The notes under the pieces are model-generated. The model made no database searches, was not told where the DNA came from, and worked only from the letters and a program-made list of their open reading frames with translations. Of a DNA stretch of 33,794 bases, positions 19,944 to 31,600 are shown in pieces. Position 1 is the first letter of the stretch, and each line of letters begins with the position of its first letter. The stretch comes from Collybiopsis luxurians FD-317 M1 (lineage: Eukaryota > Basidiomycota > Agaricomycetes > Agaricales > Omphalotaceae), in the NCBI GenBank assembly GCA_000827265.1, contig KN834850.1, forward strand, positions 138,020-171,813, written 5' to 3'. The position numbers were made by a program, and so were the translations under genes.

Positions 19944-22900
19944 CTAGCAATTCCTAATATACATTGGCATGTGGGAACCTGAAGAAGCAGAAGAAAGCCA
20001 CTCTGCGAGCGATGGCCTTTTAGACAGATCATAAGCTTGAAGTCTCTCTGAGAATTGAAGCATCGGTTGGATCCATGTTAAATGCAGCTCGGCCATCTCT
20101 GCAGCTCCCACCGTCTGTTCCATCATGACACCGCAAGCGTATTGATCACATTGAATGGGGTTGAATGGGAGGCTGCTCTTGAGTTCTGTTTCATGCTATC
20201 AGACCAATGTTGTGATAGAAACCATATATAGAAAAGATGAACCAGGTGCCATCCAATATTTGGTTCCTCAAAAGCCAGAATCGATCTTCTCAATATCATC
20301 CTTCACAGAAAGTATCAAATTAAAATCAATGTACTTGAGAACAAAGTCACTGTTATACATGAGGTTCTCAGGCTTGATGTCCATGTAAGCAATCCCAAGG
20401 CTGTGCAGATACAGAGCACCATTGACCAGGTCATAGCTCATGCTTAAGAATCAAGATGCATATTGGGTCTTGTCTGAGAGTAGGTTTTCAAGGACAGAAT
20501 ATGTTGGAAGAACTGTGCACATAAAGGAGTCCCACTTAATGATCCTGACTGCTTCGATGATATTGATATGGGTTATCTTCCTCGCATAAAAGAGCATTTC
20601 AGGAAAGGTTTGCCTACCATATTTGATGAAATAGCGGGAGTGATTCTTCTGTGCACACATCAGCATATCTCCTGCTTGTGCAATGTCACTATAGCCGCAC
20701 CATACGAGCACATCCATCACTTGTTGCGGCGAGGGAGGCTCTTTCGAAACTTTGGCGCATTTTCGCTGTTGTGTTGTACCTTCCACTGGCTGCTTCAGTC
20801 CAACTCCGTCAATGTCTCCTCCCCCTCCTTTTCCTCTGTTGCAATTTCTTCTGGTTACGCTATGGGTATTTGCCCCTCTGCCATGGCCTGTACCTGCTGC
20901 ATTTCCTCTGCCTCCACCTGTACCAGCTGCATTTCCTCCTCCTCCTTCTGCACCTCTGTCTCTGTCTCCACCTCCACCTCTACTGCTGGGACTACTTCCA
21001 CCTCCACCAGTGTCATCGCTGGCTTTAGGCTGTTTCTTCTTCTTCTTGTTCCAGTTCTTGCTCTTGCCCCTGTGAGGACATGCATCATTGCCTTTAGAAA
21101 TGCCGCCAAGGCTTCCAGTAACTTCAGATCTGCTGGGAACAGATTCCAACTGACTGGGCTTCTTCAATGTGCCCTTGGCCTTTTGAGGAGGTTTGACACT
21201 GCCTTGAGGACCATCATCACTGTTGCCGCCAGCAACTCCAGATCCACTGGGGAGAAAGTCTAAAAGACTGGTTTTCTTCAATTGCACGTATGATTTTGAT
21301 ATACCAGGAAGCTTCCAGAATTGTTGGAGTGTGACCCTCCCAAAATTGTCGAGCTCAGAGGGCTTATCAATGATATTGTATATTCTGAGGGCCAGCTGCA
21401 ATCGGTCAAAGGGATAGTTCAAATAACAACCAGTTTGGATATAGCAGATCTACAGATGGTGAGATTAGAAGGAGCTGAAAAGGGCCACTGCAACGTACAT
21501 CTCTCCCAAGTTCATACATGAATATCAGGTCCGCTGAAACACCCTCCCATGCATAAAGAAGAGGAAGAATGAAGAAGTTCTTGTTCTTGTTCTTGAAAAA
21601 CCACTGTGTTAGAACTGACCCATATAACAATAACTGGAATCGGTTGTTGTTTCCCGAATCAACCTCCACCAGGATATAGGGTTCATACCCATGAAATATG
21701 CTTGCATCAGAATTTGGTTCATACCAGAACAGTTTACCCTCAGGGAACTTCAGCAGTACACCAATGTCATGTGGCCAGGACAGTGTCGACTCCCCTCTAT
21801 CAACAAGGGATGAGTAGGTCAACAAGCTGATACAGGTGAAATCATACATCTTCATAGACTGGCCGTTAGCTCTGAGATATTGCTCTATCTTCTCCCAATA
21901 CATGGAGTGCATGTCTTTCTCTTTCAGTTGCTCTAACTCCAGGTACAAAAGGAGCTTCATATAATGAGCGCTTTCAATTTCCTGGGTTAGTGTTAAGGGA
22001 CCTGAGACTGGGTAAAAGAGAGATGAGATTTGGGCTGTTAGATCTGGGACTTTGCATAGTGTGTCAAAAGTCTAAAATTTAAGCTCATCAATAATGAAAG
22101 AACAGAGCAGGTGGTGAACAGACCTCCCAGGACACCGGCCATGGGCAGGACATAATGGTCAAGAAGTTGGAGACTGATTTCAGAGTGTCTATTATGCACA
22201 CTTTTTTGATAGCTGAGACATTGTGCTCTCCTATGGCTGAGCTTATGCTATTTCCAGAGGGCTCCCTGCTCAAAGGTCCAGCCATGGCTTTGGGATCTAG
22301 CACAGGTATCGGGGCAGCCTTCATCTTCATTTTTTCTTTAGATCGAGTAGAAGGACCCTGAACACAACGAGGGAGACCAAAAACTGGAACAAAATTCAGG
22401 GGCGGCATTGACACTGATGAAGAGGATGGCGCTAGGTGTGGCAGGAGAGGAGGTAGAGGGGAGGCTGGCTTCAATGGTGGAGGGGAAGCTGGTAGAGGGG
22501 AAGCTGGTGTGGAAGGCAGAGGGGGAACAGGCATTGGAGGCAGAGGGGGAACAGGCACTGGAGGTAGAGGGGGAGCAGGTGCCGAACTAACTTTTGGGAT
22601 GGCCAGCAGATCTCGCAAGGCTGGAATAAACAGGTCCATTCTGAGATTGTTCAAACCCCCAATTTCTTGGGGCGAAAACACCGGGGTGTTGGGAGGCTGT
22701 TCTTCTGCTTTCCTCAGTCTCTCTAGCATTGCTGACTCCGATACATTGTGGATGAAAAATTGGCCAGAGACCCCTTGTTTGCTCAGCTCAAACCAGATTT
22801 CTCTAATCGTTGCCAGGGAGACCATATAAGGGACTTCGGATATAGGGATACCTGTGTCATTATAATGATAAATCAAGACTGACATTGTGGATGTTGAAGA

Positions 22901-22952
22901 ACAAGAGTTGAGAAGGTGCTCACGTGGCAAACGCTTCCATCAAGACATCCAT
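19944..22952 (-). pseudogene. Protein kinase with long N-terminal region, decayed
   Basis: Order from the 5' side: possible first exon from an ATG at 22952; an N-terminal segment GIPISEVPYMVSLATIREIW; a Pro-rich linker encoded by 24-bp repeats (22400-22610); a segment with LLYAWEGVSADLIFMYE (about 21960-21490); FGRVTLQQFWKLPGI (21340); a Lys- then Gly-rich linker (21110-20840); and the kinase domain (20780-19950). Kinase signs: FIKYGRQTFPEMLFYARK (Lys/Glu pair), HINIIE, VLPTYSVLENLL, YMDIKPENLMYN (catalytic loop with Asp and Asn but Tyr in place of His), IDFN where DFG is expected, GTKYWMAP without the Glu of APE, CDQYACG and a C-lobe ending SKRPSLAEWL. TGA codons at 20451 and 20268 interrupt it. 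The assignment to Ser/Thr-type kinases is firm; the subfamily is not. It is probably catalytically dead as it stands. Confidence 0.75.
22512..22583. repeat. Three tandem 24-bp units coding the Pro-rich linker
   Basis: Three units of the form GGAGGCAGAGGGGGAACAGG plus four bases, with single-base differences. They translate on minus to PP[L]PP.PV blocks. A 15-bp duplication (GAGGGGAAGCTGGT) lies just before, near 22480-22508. Such linkers vary in length by slippage. Confidence 0.8.
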
Positions 22953-23347
22953 GCGGGCAGATTCCACATTGCAAAAGGAAGTTGCTTCAGTGGGAAAACT
23001 TAAGGTTTTAAAATTTAAACACCCAGCTTCCTTTTTCAATGTAAAATCTGATGCATGCAACATCTTGATGCCAGTGTCTGGCATGTGAACAATTTCTGGA
23101 CCCTTGGCATGGAACCTCCACCTACTAGTACTGGTGGTTATTTGTTATCACATATATATATATGGGTTTGTAGTGTGTTCAAGTGAGCATAGATCAATTT
23201 TCATAGAACACGAGGTACATAAAGCTTGTAGTTCATGCATTCTACACTCTCATAGTAGTGCAAATTACTTCCACAGGCTCCAAGTCAGCATTCGAGCAAA
23301 GGGTACTGCAGATAAGGGGGTGAAGCTCTCAAAAACTAAGGCCACAT

Positions 23348-24840
23348 TCATTTATTGATGGTCATCATAATGGATATGTCATGCTTACATATGTTACAAT
23401 TGCCTCCGCCGCTTGCACAATGTACTGACAACAGTAGTTGAGTACTGGAATGTTCTGTAAACAGTATCAGGAATGCATCAAAAAATAGGTCTTGCAATCT
23501 CACCAAAATATTCTCCACAACAAACAAACATGACAGGACTACTAGCAGTAGCCAACGGCTGTCTTCAAAGGTGCTGACAGATGCCACCTTTTCTTTCTGA
23601 GGCATTGTCACTTTCTCCTACACCTGGACCTCATTTCTGCCGATGTTTTCACCTGACTGACCCATGAGTATCAACGGCACTCCCACTACTTCTATGACCT
23701 ACAGTGAATGTGACCAACGATAGGCACCTGAACAAATAATCTCATATCTCAATCAATTGCACCCAATCTCTCATACCGATGAAAATTGTGTTGCTAATTT
23801 CTCCCATATGCTGGTCAAATGCGTAGACCTTTCCATGATCGCTGCCACTGATGATAGTAGTTGTACCATTGTGGAATGCTATGCTTTGCAACCTGCATTC
23901 ATTATGTGGTACAGAGAAAGTCTTGATTCTCTCTGCTGCAGAGAGTTTGTAAAGTGCAATGCCCTGGGACACATTGTCAAGAATTATTGCATCATCTTTG
24001 GTGCTAAGGACAGCGTGGCCTCTGCTCCAGTAAGATGCATGTGTTCCTCAAATTGATTTTGACTACTTACATTACCACACCAGTTGTCTTTGATTTCAAA
24101 ATCTTTCCTTCGTCATTCAAGATATATCTACAATCCAGGCTAGGGCCTATAAGTCAGGTAATGTGGTGCAAACTTACATGACTCCATCTTCTCTTCCAAA
24201 AGTCCAGAGCTTGGGACTGCGAACCCCAACTTGACTGAATGCAACTGCCTGGGGCCAATGGTTGGGTATAGTCACGGACTTGATGATTCTGGGGACCATT
24301 CCGCCATCGATGATGAATTGGTGGATGGCTTCTATACAGTGGACCACAGCAAGCTGAGCAGAGCTTGGATCATAGGCCATTGCAGACACCTCCTGGCCAT
24401 TTGTTCCTCCTAAGAGGCGCTCACAAAAGACCTCAGCAAACTAGATGGTCAGTGAGAAACATAGCTCATATTCATAATTAACTCACACCTTCTTCTTTTT
24501 TGTTCCTTCTCCAGATGCAAAGAAAGCTGTGCTCAGTTCCATACACAAGACTGTCATCATTGTCGTTGGGCTTTGTGAGCCAGACAATGGCAGTGGTGAT
24601 GCCTCGGTCTGCAGCACCGGAAGGAGAGGTTATTGATCTTCCTGTTGGTAAATTCCAAATTTTTGTTCCTACTTTGCCTTGTTTGATGTTGTCAGCATTC
24701 CAGATTTGTGAATGGGGTCATCATTTACCTCCACAAGCTATGTAGGACCCCAGTGGATGTGCTGCAATGCAAGTAACTGCACCCCTTTGGCCCTGCAGAA
24801 CATTCCTCAACACATACTTTCAGCATTCGCTGGAGGTCAT
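23348..24840 (-). pseudogene. WD40 repeat protein with C-terminal membrane segment, decayed
   Basis: Start ATG at 24840. WD40 blades: GAVTCIAAHPLGSYIACGG (24780), then across an intron GTKIWNLPTGRSITS; TTAIVWL and LVYGTEHSFLCIWRR (24600-24510); after another intron EVSAMAYDPSSAQLAVVH, HWPQAVAF and LWTFGREDGVM (24389-24180); then ILDN..SQGIALYKL, LQSIAFHNGTTTIISGSDHG and KVYAFDQHMGEI (23980-23780). The 3' part reads VPLILMGQSGENIG, then a hydrophobic helix WLLLVVLSCLFVVENILV (about 23560-23510), a likely tail anchor, ending TAA at 23348. This combination occurs in an expanded Agaricomycete family whose role is not known to me. Damage: TGA at 24820-24822 (seventh codon), TGA at 23742 unless intronic, and TAG at 23618-23620. 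An intact paralogue would presumably be a membrane-anchored scaffold. Confidence 0.75.
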
Positions 24841-25060
24841 GTCTTGTGAGTTGATGAGCTGACCTATGGTCTTTTATGCCAGTCTTACAAAAACACAGTG
24901 CCCAGGTTTATTGTCTTTTCATGATAACAAAATTACGCTAAGGCAAAGCACAGATCATTTTTCATATTCGGACTTCAAATATTCGAAGCATGCATGATGA
25001 CTCATCACTGTTCCCTCTCATTTCCACCTTGCGCAGGTGCACACATCTCATTAACCAATC
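24841..25060. promoter_or_regulatory. Divergent intergenic region
   Basis: 220 bp separate the minus-strand WD40 start (24840) from the plus-strand start at 25061. It is AT-rich in the middle (24900-24990), consistent with a shared bidirectional promoter. No specific element was identified. Confidence 0.35.
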
Positions 25061-25770
25061 ATGTCCTCACTTCTGACTACCGAATCTATTCTGACCACTA
25101 TATTCATCACTGCCAGGATTGCAGCTCGACCCCGCATCATTCCTTTATATGCCACACCTATTCCTTCAAGGCCGCGATGCACGCTCTCCCTACATCACAT
25201 TCTGCCCTCAAAGCCCTACATATGTGTCAGACCATGGAAGCCTACCATCAATATTTCCTCAGTCTCCGCACCTGGTCAGCCTGAGTCTCCTTTAACCCCA
25301 CTGGATCCTGAGCCTGCACTTCTGGAACCACATCTGATCTTGATACCCCCACCTCACAGTAGCATCACTATATCCAATGCTGGTTGGATGCAAGCGCTGG
25401 TGAAAAACTACCGGGTCAGTAATTTGCCAATCAGGTAATGGATCTGGATGTTTGTTTGCTGATGTTTTTCTTAAGAGAATAGCTAGGGAAGCTGTAGATG
25501 CCTATCTTGACTACTGCATTCGCCTGGCCGATCAGGATGCAAATGCATTACTTGAAGCCAGAGATCATGTAGGTCTATCAATTCGTGCTGGTGACTCAGA
25601 TTAAATTGATACATTGAATTCAGATTGAGCAGGCTGTGCCACACTTCCAGGCTCATATGAATCATTGGGGCACAGATGTACTGCTGAGAGACCAACTTAA
25701 AAGCAAAAAAGACACTCAAGTTAAGGTGGACATCTGTAAGGAGAAGAAGAATGGGGCAACATCGGCGTAG
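25061..25770 (+). CDS. Undamaged three-exon protein of unknown function, 203 aa
   Basis: Exons 25061-25434, 25478-25568 and 25624-25770. Intron 1 is 43 bp (GTAATG...AAGAG, short and with a weak acceptor). Intron 2 is 55 bp (GTAGGT...TTCAG). The phases agree and the frame ends in TAG. The protein starts MSSLLTTESILTTIFITARI, where residues 6-20 could form a weak hydrophobic segment. A Pro-rich middle (PLTPLDPEPALLEPHLILIP) follows, then a helical C-terminal half (WMQALVKNYR, IAREAVDAYLDYCIRLADQD, VPHFQAHMNHWGTDVLLRDQ). It ends KEKKNGATSA, basic then small residues. I do not recognise the family. It is notable for lacking in-frame stops next to heavily damaged genes. Function is unknown. Confidence 0.55.
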
Positions 25771-26406
25771 CATGTACTAGTATGTAGAATGCACTACCGT
25801 ATTTTTGAATTTCTTTTTTTTTGAATTTAAAGACGCTACTTTTGTGTGAACCTCTGTACTACTTGGCACACCACAGATCTCTCTTCTGTAGTTCAAATTT
25901 AAGTATATAGTAGTAGATGGAGCATTTGCAGTTCCAGATTCCCTCACTCTCGAAACCCAAGTCATTTTCCAGCTGGTGCATGACTAACCATGCCACGAAC
26001 ATGCCAGTCCCTCCAGAATATAAGGTTTTTCATTTTTCAGAGTCCATTTCTTATTTCTTATTCAGGTGTCTGTCTCATTCACAATCAAGGCATTCCGCAT
26101 CTTGACAACCAATTTGATGAGTATAGTGAACATAGTGACAGTATCATATGACCCTTTGTGGCGGCCAGAAATTCCTTGACTTCCCTTGGTGGAGCATGAG
26201 TTTCTTGGATGGCCTGTACCTCAGACCTATGTTCACAATTGCAATGTAATCTATGCACGCACCTGGTACTGTGTGTTTTTCCAGCAACATTGTATCTTGC
26301 AATGGAATCCAGTTCTTGCTATACATGGCGAACTCATCATCATGCATGTGGGGAAGAAAAATATGACCAATGTGGTCAACCCTCAAGCCAGAGACCACAA
26401 ATGAGT
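25771..26406. other. Unassigned stretch before the retroelement
   Basis: A few short frames look protein-like, for example plus VVDGAFAVPDSLTLETQVIF near 25913-25970 and minus FLPHMHDDEFAMYSKNWIP near 26360-26300, but I could not join them into a gene. It may be an exon remnant interrupted by the retroelement insertion at 26411. Confidence 0.3.
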
Positions 26407-26411
26407 GTCAC
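26407..26411. repeat. Presumed 5' target-site duplication (GTCAC)
   Basis: Five bases flanking the 5' LTR. The 3' flank (32988-32992) is GTTGC. Both differ from GTCGC by one CpG transition, on opposite strands. Confidence 0.5.
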
Positions 26412-26800
26412 TGTTACGATATCATTTTCTTTTTCTTTTCTCTGGCTTTACCATTGTTTCAGTTACTATTACTATTATGATCGGATCACTTACTATTAAC
26501 AACAGACTAACAATAAGGAAGACGTATGTATTATGATTGAACATCACTCTATGACGTTTATAGTACTTACATTCACAAACCCTTTAACAATAAGTCATAT
26601 AGTAATTATTATTCTAAACAGTATAAATACTCATAGTTTTAGTAGTTTATTCTTTAGCTTCAATCTTGTCTTTTCTCCTGTATTCTCTACTTCTCAATAT
26701 ACTCGTTTTCTTTATTCTTGATGTGACGCCTAGTGGACTTGACATTATACTGAGGGCCTTCATTGCTATATCTCGGTAGTTGAGTTTACAGTTGCTGACA
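26412..26800 (+). repeat. 5' LTR, 389 bp
   Basis: Starts TGTTACGATATC and ends GCTGACA, with the usual TGT...ACA type termini. It aligns without gaps to 32599-32987 with 10 base differences. A TATAAATA box lies at 26622-26629. Confidence 0.97.
26622..26629 (+). promoter_or_regulatory. LTR TATA box (TATAAATA)
   Basis: Central in the 5' LTR and identical in the 3' LTR (32809-32816). A plausible core promoter for the genomic RNA. Confidence 0.6.
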
Positions 26801-27376
26801 GAAGATTGAAGCTTGTATACACTACTCATCACACTCCTGAAGCTCGTTTACGCATTCCGCATTCACCACCGTACCACATTCCTATACGTTCTATCCGTGT
26901 TGATATTATGTAAGCACCTAACCTTTTATTACCTACATTTTCTCTATGTCACCCTTGAGTGAAGGGTGGTGCGCTCTTGGATTTTATTTTTCTTTTCTTC
27001 TGACACACTATCTCTGACTATCGAAGTAGTTGCACCATTTGCTTCAACCTTTGTGTTGGCATAACTGCTTAAAAAAGGTGCATAACATTGAGACCAACAT
27101 GCCATGCAGTGGTAGCATATAGCATTAGTCTCTGATCTTCAGAGAGGAACTTTTGCGACGAGAGACGTAGGCCTATTCCAAGTTAGAGGTGGCTCATTCT
27201 ACTCAGCAAGCATTAGAGATAGTTGGACTGAAGTCACACCACAGACTTAAACAGTGGCAAATTCTTCAAGATATTCTTGATTTTCTCTATACCGAAACCC
27301 TTTACCCACTATTTCCTCAATATTCTCACATTCCTCTCATTCTCGATCATCTTCATCCTTACCTACACCATCTGTC

Positions 27377-28657
27377 ATGCCTTCACCCTCTATGCACGCC
27401 GCTCCTATTCCAACCATCCTGATCGCAGACATAGAACACACGGAGAATGAATGGCAACCATATGCTTTCAACCTGTCCTCCAAATCATTTGAACAGTGGA
27501 TTCATAATAATTTTGGATCTCAAAACAACTTCAACAACAGCGTCTCAGGAAGAATACTGGGAGCTGTTCAGTCAATGATTCAATGTACCATGCCAGGAGG
27601 TTCAGAGCTGATCACCACAACTGCTACATCTGCCCCGAGTGCACCTAGATGATCACCATCACTGATCAACGTGAGGAGTTTCACAACTCCTCCGACAGGA
27701 AAGTCTTTGTTGAAGGAACTGCCAGTATTCAACAGTAACAAGGACATGTTTAAGGAATGGCAAAGGAAGCTATTCGCTTACATCCGAGACCTGAGGAACA
27801 GAATTTCCTCAGACGATGAATGTATTGATATCACGCTCTCGTATATTGAAGGACCAAAAGTTCAGGATTGGATCCAGAACTTACACGATTCTTACTACAA
27901 CAAGAATCAGGAAACATGGGGAATCACCTGGGCATGGTTCAAACAGGCACTAAACAACCAGTTTTTGGATAGGGCTAGGGTTGACAAAGCGCAAGAAGAG
28001 TTCGAGAGAATCCGGCAAAGGGCAGGAGAGAAGGCCACAGATTTCTTTACTCGACTTGAGATTTGTGTTAACACAGCACAATACAACAAGAATGACACTT
28101 TTGTTGTAAAGAAACTGGAGAGAATCGTTAATCCCAAGATCATAGATCAGATCTTTGGAAGCGACCGGCAGTTACCAGTTGGATATGAAGCATGGAAAGA
28201 TGCTATCATTTCAATAGATGAGATGTGGGAAAGAAGGAAGGAATTGCAGAAGGCCTGGGGCACTTCTTGGAACAATTGGTTCACAGGTTCAGGATTCAGC
28301 AAATTGGCAAACACAGCTCAAACTCCTTGACAGACTCCAGCTATACAGAATACAGCACTGGTTCAAGATCGACGGGATAACACTGGCATTACATTCAGAG
28401 GCGCAGGTCGCCCTATGGATTTGGACAAAGCTCATTCTGAAAGACAATGCTTCTGCTGTGGCAAAAAAGGTCACTTAGCATGCAACTGTCCTAAACCACA
28501 TCAGCAAACCGTTCGATCTCTGGAAGTAAATCCAGAATCTAATGACAGGGGAGTACAGAGTACTATGACTAGTATTCGGCAAATGTTTTCTTCATTGAAC
28601 GACAAACAGTGAGCAGCACTTGCTAAAGAATTGGGTTTTGTCTTGACTCCGCAGTAG
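27377..28657 (+). pseudogene. Retrotransposon gag (capsid and CCHC zinc knuckle)
   Basis: Frame 2. The N-terminal part starts MPSPSMHAAPIPTILIAD at 27377. A capsid-like region (FKEWQRKLFAYIRDL, WAWFKQALNNQFLDR, RAGEKATDFFTRLE) follows at 27730-28060. A CCHC knuckle CFCCGKKGHLACNC is at 28448-28489 with the C-x2-C-x4-H-x4-C spacing. TGA codons at 27650, 28328 and 28610 and a TAG at 28655 interrupt or end the frame. The stop at 28610 or the TAG could be close to the native gag end. Pol opens in frame 1 from about 28627, giving a short overlap compatible with a -1 frameshift. Gag packages RNA and forms particles; this copy cannot give a full product. Confidence 0.9.
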
Positions 28658-31600
28658 ATACAAGATCTGCAGAGTTGGTTTCAATTACGGACAATGTTTT
28701 GGATAATTATGTAGATAGTGGTATCGTATATACAATAGATACTGCTTATCAGCAATCTACTAACTTATCATCCAAATTGAGTGAAAAACCTGTAAGATAT
28801 AAACCATGGTCACTGGAATGGCTTAACCAAATTCTTTGTTCTGCGCAAATGCCAAGAGCAGTCAGACACCTAAGAGCATGGATGCCAAATTGGAGAGAAC
28901 AAGAAGCAATGGATCAAACAGTACTGACAATTCAACAAATGACTAATGACGATGCTATTAAAGTGATAAAAGATCTTAAGCATAATAAGAAATTCATCCA
29001 AGGAACAAAAGGACAGGATCTTAAACTTAGTATTGTTGTAGAAAAAGTCAAAAATGATAATCAGATAATGGCAAATGCATTACTGGACAGTGGAGCAACA
29101 GGATCTTGTGTAAACAGGGAATTCATTGAACGACATAATCTCACTGTTCGGAAACTTCTGATTAGAATGCCAGTATACAATGCGGATGGTTCTCTTAATG
29201 CTGACAGATCTATAGAAGGATTTATGGAATTACGAATGATAATCAGAGACCATACAGAAAAGATTGAGTTAGCCATAACCAATCTTGGAAATATGGATAT
29301 ATTCTTAGGTCTCAATTGGCTTTGTTTTCATAATCCGACAATAGACTGGAAAGAATCACTGATAATGTTCGACCAATGTCCTGACAAATGCAGTTATAAT
29401 CCTTGGTGGCTCACTCCAGAAGAACAGTCAATTCATAGACTTTCGGAAGGAGACAGATTGTTTATATTTGACTGGGAAGGCTATGTAACAAATACTAGTC
29501 ATCTTTGATCCATAAAAACATCGAATAATGCAGCAGATTATTATGTACAACAATTTCCTGCTGTATTCAATAAACAAGGATTTGACTCATTACTGGACAG
29601 ACGACCATGGGATCATGCAATAGAACTCACACCCAGATCAAAGCCTGTAGACTGTAAAGTCTATCCTCTTAATCTGAATGAACAGAAGGTGCTTGATGAA
29701 TTCCTGGAAGAGAATCTGAAATCTGGATGAATTAGACCATCTATGTCACCAATGGCTTTGCTGTTCTTCTTTGTGAAGAAAAAAGATGGTAGTTTACAAC
29801 CCATCCAAGATTATCGAAAACTCAATGAGATGACAGTCAAAAATTGTTATCCTCTTCCATTAATACAGGAACTCATCGATAAACTCAAAGGCACTAAAGT
29901 ATTCTCCAAAATGGATATAAGATGGGGATACAATAATATTCAGATAAAAGAGGGAGACAAATGGAAAGTGGCTTTCAGAACCAATCGAGGACTTTTCGAA
30001 CCAACAGTTATGTTTTTTGGACTTATGAATTCACCAGTGACATTCCAGGCTTTTATGAATCATATATTAAAGCCTTTAATTGATGAAGGACATGTTATCA
30101 TATATATGGATGATATTTTGGTGTTCAATGATGATGTCAAAGAACATCAGAAAATAGTCAATAAAGTACTCCAAATTTTAGAAGAGAATAAACTGTATCT
30201 CAAACCAGAAAAATGTACTTTTGAATTATCTCATGTCGATTACCTGGGAATCATTGTCGGAAATGGAACTGTTCAGATGGATCCAAAGAAAGTCAAAGCA
30301 GTAACAAAATGGCCTACTCCTGAAAAGAAATGAGATGTACAATTGTTTTTAGGCTTTTGTAACTTTTTCAGATGCTTCATAAGAGGATTCAGTGAAGTTG
30401 CTTGTCCTTTAAGTCGCCTTACAGGAAATTCAGAATGGACATGGGGATCAGCAGAACAGCGATCATTCGAGACCTTAAAGTCATGAATAGCAGAAGACAT
30501 TACATTACTCATTCCACGAGACAATGGAAAGTTCTGAGTAGAAGCTGATTCATCAGACTTTGCAAATGGAGCTGTTTTATCTCAACAAATAGACAGAAAA
30601 TGGTATCCTGTGGCTTTTCATTCACGATCTCTCAATGAAGTAGAACGAAATTATGAAATCTACGACAAAGAGATGATGGTCATAATGGATTCATTAGACA
30701 AATGGCAACAATATCTACTAGGAGCAGAACATACTGTGGAAATATGGACGGATCATCAGAATCTTCAATATTTCTGAAAACCACAGAAGCTTAATCGTCA
30801 ACAAGCATGTTGGGTAACAGAATTATCTGAATATTCTTTCAAATTATACCATAAACCTGGGAAATCCATGGGCAAGGCTGATGCTCTGTCACAGATGACA
30901 GGTCTTGAAATGGGGGTAAATGACAACAAAGACATCGTTATGCTCAAACCTGAATTTTTTATTCAAGCATTACAATTAGGAAACCCCGAAGATAGAATAA
31001 TTGATGAAATTTGAAAGAACGTCCAAACGGTAGATCCTTATGTAATGGATATGCTAAAAGTGGGAAACAAAGACTGGACTTTTGAGGACGACGTGTTTTA
31101 CTGGAAAAACTGGATTTACATTCTGAAGAATCAGGAACTTCAAGGAAAAATCATTAAAGCACACCACGATTCAATCCTCGCTGGACATCCAGGACAATAT
31201 AAAACATGGGAACTTGTTACTCGTACTTATTGGTGGCCTAGTGTAAATAAAGACATAGCTCGATATGTAAAAGGATGTGAGAAGTGTCAAGCCACAAAAG
31301 TACATAGGACAAAACCAGTCAGATTGCTTAAACTGCATGATGTACCATTGGAACCATGGGAGACTATTGGAACAGATTTAATTGGGGAATTACCAGAAGC
31401 AGGAGGATATAATGCCATTGCTGTCGTAACTGACAAATTTACAAAACGACTTAGACTTTTTCCTACAAGTATGAGTCTTACATCAGAAGGGATGGCTAAA
31501 ATATACCACGACAAAGTTTTTCCGCTTCACAGATTACCTCAAAAAATCATTCACAATAGAGGACCTCAATATCATTCTCAGTTTATGAAGGAATTATATT

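Noticed and set aside
20568..21263. Plus-strand Ser/Thr/Cys-rich ORF of 231 codons
   Set aside because: It is the antisense of the Gly-rich linker and kinase coding sequence on minus; composition and length come from the repeats.
22408..22829. Plus-strand Gly/Glu-rich ORFs
   Set aside because: Antisense shadows of the Pro-rich linker repeats of the kinase gene.
26801..26830. tRNA primer-binding site after the 5' LTR
   Set aside because: The sequence after the LTR (GAAGATTGAAGC) does not start with TGG and matches no tRNA 3' end that I can name; self-priming or a decayed site is possible.
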